From JAXHUH01 sp034211175 (GTDB lineage Bacteria; Actinomycetota; Acidimicrobiia; Acidimicrobiales; CAIXPF01), in contig JAXHUH010000132.1 of NCBI GenBank assembly GCA_034211175.1, forward strand, positions 1-19,470: 19,470 bases of DNA, given 5' to 3'. Made by a program: the position numbers and the translations under genes. Shown here piece after piece: positions 12,467 to 19,470 of this stretch; position 1 is the first letter of the stretch; every line of letters begins with the position of its first letter. Under the pieces are notes generated by a model that was given only the letters and a program-made list of their open reading frames with translations, did not search any database and was not told where the DNA came from.

Positions 12467-14209
12467 TCAGCGCGCGGCGGTGGCGGCGACCGGCGCCGGA
12501 CGGGCGCCCCGCACGAGCGTGCCCGGTAGCTCATCGGTGTGCACACCGTCCTCGAAGGTGACCACACCGGACTTGATCGTCGCCCGGTACCCGGACGCGC
12601 CCTGCATGAGCCGACGGCCGTCGGCGGGCAGGTCGTGGACCATCCGGGGCGGCGCCAGCGCGAGCGCGTCGAGGTCGATGACGTTGAGGTCGGCCAGGTA
12701 CCCGGGTGCGACGACGCCGCGGTCGTGCCAGCCGACGTGGCGGGCGGTGTCCGCGGTCTGGCGCCGGACCATGTGCTCGAGCGGCAGCTGCGGGCCCCGG
12801 GTCCGGTCGCGGCACCAGTGGGCCAGCGCGAACGTCGGGAAGCTGGCGTCGCAGATGAACGCGCAGTGGGCGCCGCCGTCGGACAGCCCCGAGAGCGTGA
12901 ACGGCGAGAGCGCCATCTCCCGCACCACCTCGAGGTCGTAGCCCGCGTAGTTGCCGGCCGGGCAGTACAGCAGGTCGCTGCCCGCGCCGTCGACGAGCAC
13001 GTCGTAGAGCTCCTCGAGCGGGGAGCGGCCGGTGCGGGCGGCCCGGGCGGCGATCGAACGTTCGGCGGGCGGTTCGTAGTCGGGCGGGTCGCCGAGGGGG
13101 AAGATCTTGTCCATCCGCCGGGCGACGTACTCGAAGAGCCCGCCCCGGACGTCGCCGGCCTCGGCGAGCAGCCGTCGGCGCAGCTCGGGGTCGCGCATCC
13201 GCCGGGCCTGCTCGTCGACCGGCAGGTCGGCCAGCGGCGCGTAGGACGGCGTCTTCACGAACGGGTGCATCGAGCCGTGGAGCCCGATCAGGAGCCCGAC
13301 CGTGCGCACCGCGACCTGGGCCTTGATGTCGACGCCCTCGGCGTTCGCGCGCTCGATGTGGGCGAGGACCTCGCGCCAGCGCTCCGGCTGGTGGTCGACC
13401 TGGACGAGTGACACCGACAGCGGCCGCCCGGCCCGCTCGGCGACCCGTCGCAGCAACCCGAGCTCGGCGTCGACGTCGCCGAAGTCGGACACGAACTGGA
13501 GCACCCCGGTGTCGGCGAAGCCGAGCGCCTCGGCGATGCCGACCAGCTCGGCCTCACCGGCGGTGAGGGTGCCGATGCGCCGCCCGTCGCGGCTGCGGTG
13601 GTTGAGCGTGCGCGACGACGCGAACCCGAGCGCGCCGGCGGCGAGGCCCTCGGCCACGAGCCGGGCCATGTCGGCGATCTCGCGCCCCGACGGCTCGGCC
13701 GTGTGGTCGGCTCCCCGCTCGCCCATGACGTAGGCGCGCAGGGCGGCGTGGGGGACCTGGGCGCCGAGGTCGACGGCGTGTGGTCGCCGCTCGAGCGCGT
13801 CGAGGTACTCCGGGATCGACTCCCACTCCCACGTGATGCCCTCGGACAGGGCGGCGCCGGGGATGTCCTCGACGCCCTCCATGAGCGCGATCAGCGCGTC
13901 GTGGTCGCTCGCACCGGAGCGGGCCGGGGCGAAGCCGACGCCGCAGTTGCCCATGACGACCGACGTGACCCCGTGGAGCGACGACGGCGTGATCAGTGGG
14001 TCCCACGTGGCCTGGCCGTCGTAGTGGGTGTGGATGTCGACCCATCCGGGGGTGACGAGCAGGCCGTCGGCGTCGATCTCGCGGCGGCCGCGACCGTCGA
14101 CCGATCCGACCCCGGTGATGACACCGTCGTCGATCGCCACGTCCGCGAGGCGGCGTGGCTCACCCGTCCCGTCGACCAGCGTCCCGCGTCGAATGACCAG
14201 ATCGTGCAC
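12467..14209 (-). CDS. Amidohydrolase, N-acyl-D-amino-acid deacylase type
   Basis: This is a 580-residue protein from a GTG at 14209, chosen because a GGGGGG run lies just upstream and the family begins with an HDLVIRRGTLVDGTG-like strand. Upstream in-frame codons add only basic low-complexity residues. It is an amidohydrolase-3/D-aminoacylase family member: the metal-binding HTH pair is His60/His62, the GNCGVGFAP segment lies near residue 110, and SDGGAHCAFICD near 450 holds the catalytic aspartate region. The C-terminal part returns to the small beta domain (GYLADLNVIDLD). Such enzymes hydrolyse N-acyl-D-amino acids or related amides with one or two zinc ions in the cytoplasm. The exact substrate is unknown. 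No truncation is seen. Confidence 0.88.
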   Translation of the reverse strand: MHDLVIRRGTLVDGTGEPRRLADVAIDDGVITGVGSVDGRGRREIDADGLLVTPGWVDIHTHYDGQATWDPLITPSSLHGVTSVVMGNCGVGFAPARSGASDHDALIALMEGVEDIPGAALSEGITWEWESIPEYLDALERRPHAVDLGAQVPHAALRAYVMGERGADHTAEPSGREIADMARLVAEGLAAGALGFASSRTLNHRSRDGRRIGTLTAGEAELVGIAEALGFADTGVLQFVSDFGDVDAELGLLRRVAERAGRPLSVSLVQVDHQPERWREVLAHIERANAEGVDIKAQVAVRTVGLLIGLHGSMHPFVKTPSYAPLADLPVDEQARRMRDPELRRRLLAEAGDVRGGLFEYVARRMDKIFPLGDPPDYEPPAERSIAARAARTGRSPLEELYDVLVDGAGSDLLYCPAGNYAGYDLEVVREMALSPFTLSGLSDGGAHCAFICDASFPTFALAHWCRDRTRGPQLPLEHMVRRQTADTARHVGWHDRGVVAPGYLADLNVIDLDALALAPPRMVHDLPADGRRLMQGASGYRATIKSGVVTFEDGVHTDELPGTLVRGARPAPVAATAAR

Positions 14210-14334
14210 GTCCAACCCCCCGGCTGCGCGTCCCCGCCCCGAGGGTAGCCGAACCGGCGATCGCGCCACTCAACGTGAGAACCGGACACGGAACGCGCGC
14301 GTCCGAGCGAACCGCCGCTCAGATGAGCGAAAGG

Positions 14335-14787
14335 TCAGCGGCGGGTCGGCTGGGGCCGGGACTCGGCGCCGGGGTTCGGCAGCGAGTCGGCCCACGGGAT
14401 GCGTGCCGCATGGGGGGCGATGCGCAGGAACGCCCGCGCCGAGCGGGGGTCGACCGCCCACACCACCATCGGCGTGCGCGCCCGGACCGTGGCGCCATAG
14501 GGGACCCAGGCCCGTCGGGCCGCGCCGCCGACGACGCGGTCGGCGCCGATCTCGGCGATCGCCGTCCCGTCGAGCTCCACGTCGGCGACACCCCGGTCGA
14601 TCACGAAGATGTCGAACGGGAGCGTGCCCTGGTGGACGAGCACCGAACCGGCGTCGAGCTCCCGGTGGGTCACCATCTCGGAGATCCGCAGCACATCGGT
14701 CGCGGACAACGGCGCGACCAGGGGATGGCGCGCAAGCCGTTTCGTCCGCTCGTCGCCCCGCATCCTGAGCGTGATCGCCGAGATCAC
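14335..14787 (-). CDS. Cyclic-nucleotide-binding-domain protein
   Basis: This is a 150-residue protein from GTG 14787, chosen for GAGGG eight bases upstream. ATG 14763, eight codons later, is the alternative. The body is one cNMP-binding-like beta-roll: LARHPLVAPLSATDVLRIS is the usual N-terminal helix pair, then HRELDAGSVLVHQGTLPFDIFVIDRGVADVEL gives the beta strands of the roll. The phosphate-binding cassette is weak: where CRP-like proteins have GE-x-x(n)-R-(S/T)A, this has IGADRVVGGAARRAWVPYGATV. cAMP or cGMP binding is therefore doubtful. There is no DNA-binding domain and no membrane part. It stands 125 nt before the amidohydrolase gene on the same strand and diverges from the dienelactone hydrolase gene. 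The 288-nt divergent gap shows no element I can name. Confidence 0.8.
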   Translation of the reverse strand: MISAITLRMRGDERTKRLARHPLVAPLSATDVLRISEMVTHRELDAGSVLVHQGTLPFDIFVIDRGVADVELDGTAIAEIGADRVVGGAARRAWVPYGATVRARTPMVVWAVDPRSARAFLRIAPHAARIPWADSLPNPGAESRPQPTRR

Positions 14788-15075
14788 GTCCCTCGCCCTC
14801 GAACCAACCGCCACGCCTCCGAGGCTACGGCCCGACGGTCCCGATCGTCGCGTTGCGTGACGAATGCACCGCGATCGTGTGACGCGAGGGTATGGCGGCC
14901 GCCGGGGCATGGGCGCCGGCCGCGACGGGCCCGGCCGGTTCGTGGGCGGTCGGCCACCCTGTGGGAGGCTGGGCCGCGGCGGCCCGATCGGCCGGTCCTG
15001 GTGCCGAGCCATGGCACGCGACGAGGGACGAGACGGTCGGTCGCCGCGCACACGATCGATCGAGGGAGGGCGATC

Positions 15076-15750
15076 ATGGGTGAGACGATCAGCTTGCGGT
15101 CCGATGACGGCGTCGAGCTCGGGGCCTACCGGGCCGCACCCGAAGGCACACCGCGGGGCGGCATCGTCGTCGTGCAGGAGATCTTCGGGGTCAACCACCA
15201 CATCCGCAGCGTGGTCGACCGCTACGCCGGGTTCGGCTACCTCGCCGTGGCTCCCGCGCTGTTCGACCGCGTCGAGCGCGGCGTCGAGCTCGACTACGAC
15301 GGCGACGGGATCGCCAAGGGGCGCGAGATCGTCGGCGAGCTGCCACTCGAGGCGACCCTCGCCGACATCACCGCGGCCGCCGCGTCGGTCGCAGACGCCG
15401 GGCGCACCGGCATCGTCGGCTACTGCTGGGGCGGCAAGCTGACCTACGTCGCCGCCACCCGCCTGTCCGAACACTTCGCGGCGGGCTCGGGCTACTACGG
15501 CGGCGGGATCGTCGAGTTCGCCGGCGAGACGCCCCGGATCCCGCTGCAGCTCCACTTCGGCGCCGAGGACCACGCCATCCCGCTCGACGCGGTCAACAAG
15601 ATCCGCGAGGCCCAGCCCGACGTCGAGGTGTTCGTCTACGACGGGGCCGGCCACGGCTTCAACTGCGATGCCCGCGACTCCTACGACCCCGTCGCCTCGG
15701 CGCTCGCCCAGGAGCGCACCAACGCCCACTTCGCCGCCCACGTCGGCTGA
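15076..15750 (+). CDS. Dienelactone hydrolase family protein
   Basis: This is a 224-residue alpha/beta hydrolase with a complete Cys-Asp-His triad: Cys117 in GYCWGG, Asp165 in GAEDHAIP and His193 in GHGF. Glu35 in QEIFG is the residue that holds the nucleophile in known dienelactone hydrolases. Length and motif order match carboxymethylenebutenolidase. The classical reaction opens dienelactone to maleylacetate in chloroaromatic breakdown, but many family members act on other esters or lactones, and no other genes of that pathway are present here. The ATG has GAGGGAGGG just upstream. The aldo/keto reductase follows after 37 nt, so they are probably one transcript. Confidence 0.93.
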   Translation: MGETISLRSDDGVELGAYRAAPEGTPRGGIVVVQEIFGVNHHIRSVVDRYAGFGYLAVAPALFDRVERGVELDYDGDGIAKGREIVGELPLEATLADITAAAASVADAGRTGIVGYCWGGKLTYVAATRLSEHFAAGSGYYGGGIVEFAGETPRIPLQLHFGAEDHAIPLDAVNKIREAQPDVEVFVYDGAGHGFNCDARDSYDPVASALAQERTNAHFAAHVG

Positions 15751-15787
15751 CGGCGTGGCATCGGGAGCCGGCGCGTCGGTGGGGGAG

Positions 15788-16735
15788 ATGGCCACGGTCC
15801 GCCTGGGCCGCACCGACCTCGACGTCAGCGTCGCCGGGCTCGGGTGCGGCGGTCACAGCCGCCTCGGCCAGGCGCGTGGCGCGTCCGAGGCCGAGTCGAT
15901 CGCCGTCGTGCACCGCGCCCTCGACCTCGGCATCACGTTCTTCGACACCGCACGCGCCTACCGGACCGAGGAGATCGTCGGCAAGGCCCTCGCCGGTCGT
16001 CGCGACGAGGTGGTGATCTCGTCGAAGGCGCTCGTCGACCGCCTCGACGACCACGACTATCGGGCGAGCGCCGCCGAGCTGCGGGACTCGGTGCACAAGT
16101 CACTGCGGCGGCTCGGCACCGACCACATCGACGTGTTCCACCTCCACGGGGTGCGGGCGCCGGTCTACGACCACTGCCGCGAGGTGCTGGTGCCGGAGCT
16201 GCTCGCACTGCGCGACGAGGGCAGCGTCCGGCACCTGGCGATCAGCGAGGCGTTCATCGCCGAGCCCGGTCACGAGATGCTGCCCCGGGCGCTGGCCGAC
16301 GACGTGTGGGACGTCGTCATGGTCGGGTTCAACCTGCTCAACCCGAGCGCACGGGCCCGGGTGCTGGAGACGACGCGGGCGCGCGACGTCGGCACGCTCG
16401 CCATGTTCGCCGTGCGGCGGGCCCTGTCCCAGCCCGACGAGCTGCGCCGGGTGTGCGCCGAGCTCGTCGGCTCGGGCCACGTGCCCGAGGGGGCGCTCGA
16501 CGCCGACGACCCGCTCGGCTTCCTCGTCCACGAGGGTGGGGCCATCTCCGTCGTCGAGGCCGCCTACCGGTTCGTGCGCCACGAGCCCGGCATCGACGTG
16601 GTGCTCACCGGCACCGGCTCGACCGAGCACCTCGAGGAGAACGTGCGGGCGATCCTGGCGCCGCCGCTGCCGGCCGACGACCTCGCCCGCCTGGCGGAGC
16701 TGTTCGGCACCGTCGACCATCTGTCGGGCAACTGA
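15788..16735 (+). CDS. Aldo/keto reductase family protein
   Basis: This is a 315-residue TIM-barrel oxidoreductase. The catalytic tetrad is readable: Asp53 and Tyr58 (FFDTARAY), Lys80 (ISSKAL) and His120 (HLHG). The N-terminus MATVRLGRTDLDVSVAGLGCG is typical for the family. ATG 15788 is preferred; a GTG in frame at 15755 would add 11 residues. NAD(P)H-dependent reduction of an aldehyde or ketone is the family reaction; the substrate is not evident. The late segment normally contacting the cofactor phosphate (GTGSTEHLEENV, around 277-288) is present. It is probably co-transcribed with the dienelactone hydrolase gene. Confidence 0.92.
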   Translation: MATVRLGRTDLDVSVAGLGCGGHSRLGQARGASEAESIAVVHRALDLGITFFDTARAYRTEEIVGKALAGRRDEVVISSKALVDRLDDHDYRASAAELRDSVHKSLRRLGTDHIDVFHLHGVRAPVYDHCREVLVPELLALRDEGSVRHLAISEAFIAEPGHEMLPRALADDVWDVVMVGFNLLNPSARARVLETTRARDVGTLAMFAVRRALSQPDELRRVCAELVGSGHVPEGALDADDPLGFLVHEGGAISVVEAAYRFVRHEPGIDVVLTGTGSTEHLEENVRAILAPPLPADDLARLAELFGTVDHLSGN

Positions 16736-16852
16736 CGCCGTCCGGGCGCGACGGTCGGGCGTGGTTCGGGGTCGGAGCGGGCGCGACCATGCCCGGTCCG
16801 ACGATGACGTTCTCCTCTACCTCCGACGGGGGAGTCGGGGTTCGATCCAGCC

Positions 16853-17536
16853 ATGATCTACGTCGTCGTCGCCGTGGTGTGGGTTGCCATCGGGGTCGCG
16901 ACGGGGCTCGTGGAGGCCCGGCGCGGCCACTGGGCCAAGACGTGGGTGCTCGGCGCGATCCTCGGTCCGTTCGCCGTGCCCCTCGCCATCAGCGCCCGAG
17001 GTCGCGAGGACCTCGTCCCGCCGCTCGTCCTCAGCGAGAGCGAGCTCGGGGTCGGCCGCACGGACGTGCTCGTCGGCATCGACGGGTCCCCCGCATCGGC
17101 GGGCGCGGCCCGCGCCGCGGCCCGCCTGTTCGGGTCGGGGGCCATCGGCCGCATGGCGCTCGCCTCGGTGCTCGACTACGACGCCGCGGCGCCCCACGCC
17201 GATTCGGTCCTGTACCCGGAGCCGTGGGACGAGGAACGGGCCAGTCGCGAGCGGCTGTCGTCCCTCGCCACCGAGGTCGCCGCCGAGGTGGGCGTTGCAC
17301 CGGCGACCGTGCTGCTCGCCGGCCGGCCGGCCGACAAGCTCGAGGCCTACGCCCTCGACGAGGGTTTCGACGTGCTCGTCACCGGCTGCCGCGGCCGGGG
17401 GCTGTCCAAGGCGCTGCTCGGCAGCTGCGCATCGAGCCTGGCCTCCGGTTGCCGTGTGCCGGTGCTGCTGGTGCCGGACGGCGGACCGGTCGGTCAGGGC
17501 CGACGGGGCCGCGTCGCGGTCGGGGAACCGACCTGA
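16853..17536 (+). CDS. Membrane-anchored universal stress protein (UspA domain)
   Basis: This is a 227-residue protein in two parts. Residues 1-48 hold two hydrophobic segments (about 2-19 and 31-47) separated by a basic turn, a small membrane hairpin. Residues 70-210 are one UspA domain: it opens with DVLVGIDGSPAS (71-82) and ends with DVLVTGCRGRGLSKALLGS followed by the strand VPVLLVPD, the nucleotide-binding loop of ATP-binding Usp proteins. Most Usp proteins are soluble, so the N-terminal anchor is less usual and suggests sensing or acting at the inner membrane. It ends at a strong bidirectional hairpin. Whether it shares a transcript with the reductase gene (117 nt gap) is unclear. Confidence 0.88.
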   Translation: MIYVVVAVVWVAIGVATGLVEARRGHWAKTWVLGAILGPFAVPLAISARGREDLVPPLVLSESELGVGRTDVLVGIDGSPASAGAARAAARLFGSGAIGRMALASVLDYDAAAPHADSVLYPEPWDEERASRERLSSLATEVAAEVGVAPATVLLAGRPADKLEAYALDEGFDVLVTGCRGRGLSKALLGSCASSLASGCRVPVLLVPDGGPVGQGRRGRVAVGEPT

Positions 17537-17547
17537 GCGCTCCGGTC

Positions 17548-17577
17548 GACGGGCCCGCCGTTCGGAGCGGGCCCGTC
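17548..17577. terminator. Bidirectional hairpin between convergent genes
   Basis: GACGGGCCCGC and GCGGGCCCGTC form a perfect 11 bp stem with an eight-base loop between the stops of the universal stress gene and the SRPBCC gene, overlapping the latter's stop codon by two bases. There is no T-run on either side, but position and strength suit a terminator for both. Confidence 0.6.
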
Positions 17578-17947
17578 AGGCCGGGACGGTGATCGCGGCG
17601 GCCGGGGACCGCCTCGCCTCGAGCTCGGCCTTCACGGCTCGCAGGGCCGCGCTCACCCGCTGCTCCACGGCGGAGGCGTCGAAGCCGGCGTCGAGTGCGT
17701 CGTCGTCGAAGTCGAGCCGCAGGGCGACCCGGGTCTTGGCGCCGCTGAGCGGGCGGAACGCGACGACGCCGCGGTGCGCGTGGGGGGCGACCGAGCGCCA
17801 CGTCAGCCGCTCGTCGGGCTGACGGGTGGTGATCCGGGTGTAGCGGACGTCGTCGTCCAGGTAGGGCACCGAGCCGAGGTCCGACCAGCGGTCGTAGGCG
17901 GCGTGGGCCGGGACGTCGATCTGGATGGACTCCGTGATCTGCGTCAT
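17576..17947 (-). CDS. SRPBCC-fold (polyketide cyclase/START-like) protein
   Basis: This is a 123-residue protein beginning MTQITESIQIDVPAHAAYDRWSDL, the standard opening strand and helix of SRPBCC proteins. It continues with RITTRQPDERLTWRSV and a mid-sheet TRVALRLDFDDD, then a long C-terminal helix with VEQRVSAALRAVKAELEARR that lines the ligand cavity. The fold binds hydrophobic ligands, and membership alone does not give a reaction. There is no signal peptide. The ATG at 17947 lacks a good ribosome site; GATACAT lies about seven bases before it and may be a -10 box of a leaderless promoter. Confidence 0.85.
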   Translation of the reverse strand: MTQITESIQIDVPAHAAYDRWSDLGSVPYLDDDVRYTRITTRQPDERLTWRSVAPHAHRGVVAFRPLSGAKTRVALRLDFDDDALDAGFDASAVEQRVSAALRAVKAELEARRSPAAAITVPA

Positions 17948-17993
17948 GACCCTGATGTATCCGCCGTCTCGCGATGCGAAACGCCGGTTGCGG

Positions 17994-19470
17994 TCACCCG
18001 CCGGGGGTCACGGGGGCGCCGGCCGCCGGCGGCGTCCCGACCTGGGCCGGTTCGCCGACCGCCTGGGGCGGCTCGGGCACCTCGATGCCCGCGGCCTCGA
18101 GCGCCAGCCGGGTCTCCGGGGGCAGCTGGGGCGCCAGCTCGGGGGTGAGGACCACGGTGCCCTCCTCGATCAGGCCGATCAGCGTCGTCGGCTGGAGGGC
18201 CAGGACGGTGCTGTCGGCGATGCCCGGGGTCGCGCCCCGCGAGCGCGCCACCGAGACCGCCTCGGCCAGCGCCCGCAGCAACGGGTACGGGTTGATCGGG
18301 TTGCTGCCCGCGGTCTTCAGCCCGATGTGGAGGTGGGGGAGCGTGCCGCGGGCGTTGCCGCTCGTGCCGACGTAGGCGATGGTGTCGCCGGCCTGGACCG
18401 CCCCGCCCTCGATCGCCCGGGGGTGCCAGTCGGCCACGTGTGCGTAGTAGTAGGTGTTGCCGGACACGCCCTCGAGGTAGACGACGTTGCCGCCGAGGTT
18501 GTTGGTGCCGGCGGTGATGAACCCGTCCTCGATGGCCACCAGCGGGGTCCCCGCGGGCGCGAAGACGTCGGCGCCGAGGTGGCGGCGTCCGTTGGGGCGG
18601 GGGAAGCCCCACGAGTCGATGAAGTTCCACGACCCGGCGATCGGGAACGTGACCAGCGAGCCCTGGAGGAGCCCGTCGAGGCCGGTGCCCCAACCGGCGA
18701 CCGACGCCGATGCCGACGCGGCGCGGCCCCGCAGCGTCTCCAGCTCGGAGACCGCCAGCGCGTGGAGCTCGTCGGCGTCCGCCTTCGACTCGGTCGCCTG
18801 GTCGACCTCGTCGACCTTCCCCGGACGCAACGCCCGCAGCAGCTCGTGGTCGACGATCGCCCGCTCCAGCGCGGCCTCGGCCTCGCGCAGCCGGTTCACG
18901 CCGTGCTCGCGCATGGTGTCGGTGCTGACCCGGCGGACCGACGCCGAGCTGTCGAGGTCGCCGTCAGCGTTGAGCTCGGCGAGGAACTCCGCCTGGAGGC
19001 TGTCGACGTCGATGTAGGACGCCACCGCGATCGTGCGCAGGTCGGCGACCGCCCCCTCGTGGCGTCCGACGGCCCGGGTGCGGACGTTCGACGCGGTCTC
19101 GATGTGGTCGTCGAGCACGGCGAGGCTGCGCTCGGCGGCGGCGAGTGCCGCCGCGGCGGCTTCGGCGTCGGCCCGGTACTGCGCCTCGCGGTCCTCGGCC
19201 TCGGCGACCGCGGCCAGCGCGGCGAGCTCGGCGGCGCGGCCCACGACGAGGACCGGCTGCTCCCAGGCGTGCTCCTCGAGCCTGGCGATCGGGTTGTCGC
19301 CGATGACGGGCCCGCCGCCGGTGTAGCCGGGCAGCGGTTCGAGCTCGTCCGGCTCCTCGACGTCGGCGTCGCCGGTGTCGTCGAACGCCGGGTCCGATGC
19401 GTCGACGGTCGTGGTCGTCGTGTCCTCGGGCACGGTCTGGGCGGGCCCCGCGGCCGCGGGCGCCGCCGTC
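17994..19470 (-). CDS. M23 (LytM-type) peptidoglycan peptidase with coiled coil (5' end outside window)
   Basis: The frame is open to the right edge, so the N-terminus, presumably with a signal peptide, is missing. What is seen starts with an Ala/Pro-rich and then Thr/acidic linker, followed by a long Ala/Glu-rich coiled-coil region (about 19250-18700) as in EnvC/NlpD-like regulators. The M23 domain (about 18680-18270) has RRHLGADVFAPAGTP, containing the zinc ligands of the HxxxD motif, and LPHLHIG with the HxH motif, so the zinc site looks intact and the enzyme active. It should cleave peptide cross-links of the wall or activate amidases during division. A proline-rich tail follows. A GTG at 19433 is only an internal in-frame codon, not a convincing start. 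Confidence 0.9.
   Translation of the reverse strand, partial: TAAPAAAGPAQTVPEDTTTTTVDASDPAFDDTGDADVEEPDELEPLPGYTGGGPVIGDNPIARLEEHAWEQPVLVVGRAAELAALAAVAEAEDREAQYRADAEAAAAALAAAERSLAVLDDHIETASNVRTRAVGRHEGAVADLRTIAVASYIDVDSLQAEFLAELNADGDLDSSASVRRVSTDTMREHGVNRLREAEAALERAIVDHELLRALRPGKVDEVDQATESKADADELHALAVSELETLRGRAASASASVAGWGTGLDGLLQGSLVTFPIAGSWNFIDSWGFPRPNGRRHLGADVFAPAGTPLVAIEDGFITAGTNNLGGNVVYLEGVSGNTYYYAHVADWHPRAIEGGAVQAGDTIAYVGTSGNARGTLPHLHIGLKTAGSNPINPYPLLRALAEAVSVARSRGATPGIADSTVLALQPTTLIGLIEEGTVVLTPELAPQLPPETRLALEAAGIEVPEPPQAVGEPAQVGTPPAAGAPVTPGG

Noticed and set aside
14335..15813. 492-codon minus-strand frame ending in the cNMP-domain protein
   Set aside because: Everything before about 14787 is antisense to the dienelactone hydrolase gene, which has a complete catalytic triad.
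15844..17592. 582-codon plus-strand frame over the reductase and stress-protein genes
   Set aside because: Arginine/proline-rich shadow of two well-recognised genes in a different frame.

Overview
The window is about 70% G+C, uses GTG as well as ATG starts, and has several genes with a TANNNT box 6-9 nt before the start codon (leaderless-type promoters). It also carries a LexA box of the actinobacterial type. This points to an actinobacterium. Acidimicrobiia or a relative is my guess from the look of the proteins, not something proved here.

Layout. (1) 1-5818, minus strand: a large P-loop GTPase-like protein (cut by the left edge) and three paralogous secreted lipoproteins. All three end in a transthyretin-like beta domain with a GLGW motif and a C-x5-C tail. 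Between the second and first lipoprotein genes lies about 1 kb of back-to-back hairpins (2856-3688). Between the third and second lies about 1 kb of decayed coding sequence. (2) 6064-8718, plus strand: a zinc-finger protein, a VOC-fold protein under a LexA box, a 13-codon upstream ORF joined by ATGA to a K+ channel/RCK protein, and a YqgE/AlgH protein. (3) 8719-9765: no protein gene that I accept. It holds four near-identical copies of a small-RNA gene, each with its own sigma70-type promoter (TTGTCA-N17-TAATGT) and a 24-bp terminator hairpin. (4) 9766-14787, minus strand: two ABC-2 permeases and their ATPase in overlapping genes, an amidohydrolase of the D-aminoacylase type, and a cyclic-nucleotide-binding-domain protein. 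(5) 15076-17536, plus strand: dienelactone hydrolase, aldo/keto reductase and a membrane-anchored universal stress protein. (6) 17576-19470, minus strand: an SRPBCC protein and an M23 (LytM) peptidase with a coiled coil, cut by the right edge.

The most unusual content is non-coding. The hairpin array has twelve copies of a TCCGCCC loop core spaced 42-52 nt apart (about 94 nt across two loopless units). Most sit as ten-base loops closed by a C-G pair on stems of quite different sequence that still pair, which is the pattern expected when structure and loop are selected but stem sequence is not. The four small RNAs end their stems in a loop that also contains CCGCCC. In a minus-strand transcript, the direction of the lipoprotein genes, the array loops read GGGCGGA and could pair with the small-RNA loops. 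That link is inference and could be chance at this base composition. The repeats, promoters and terminators themselves can be read directly.
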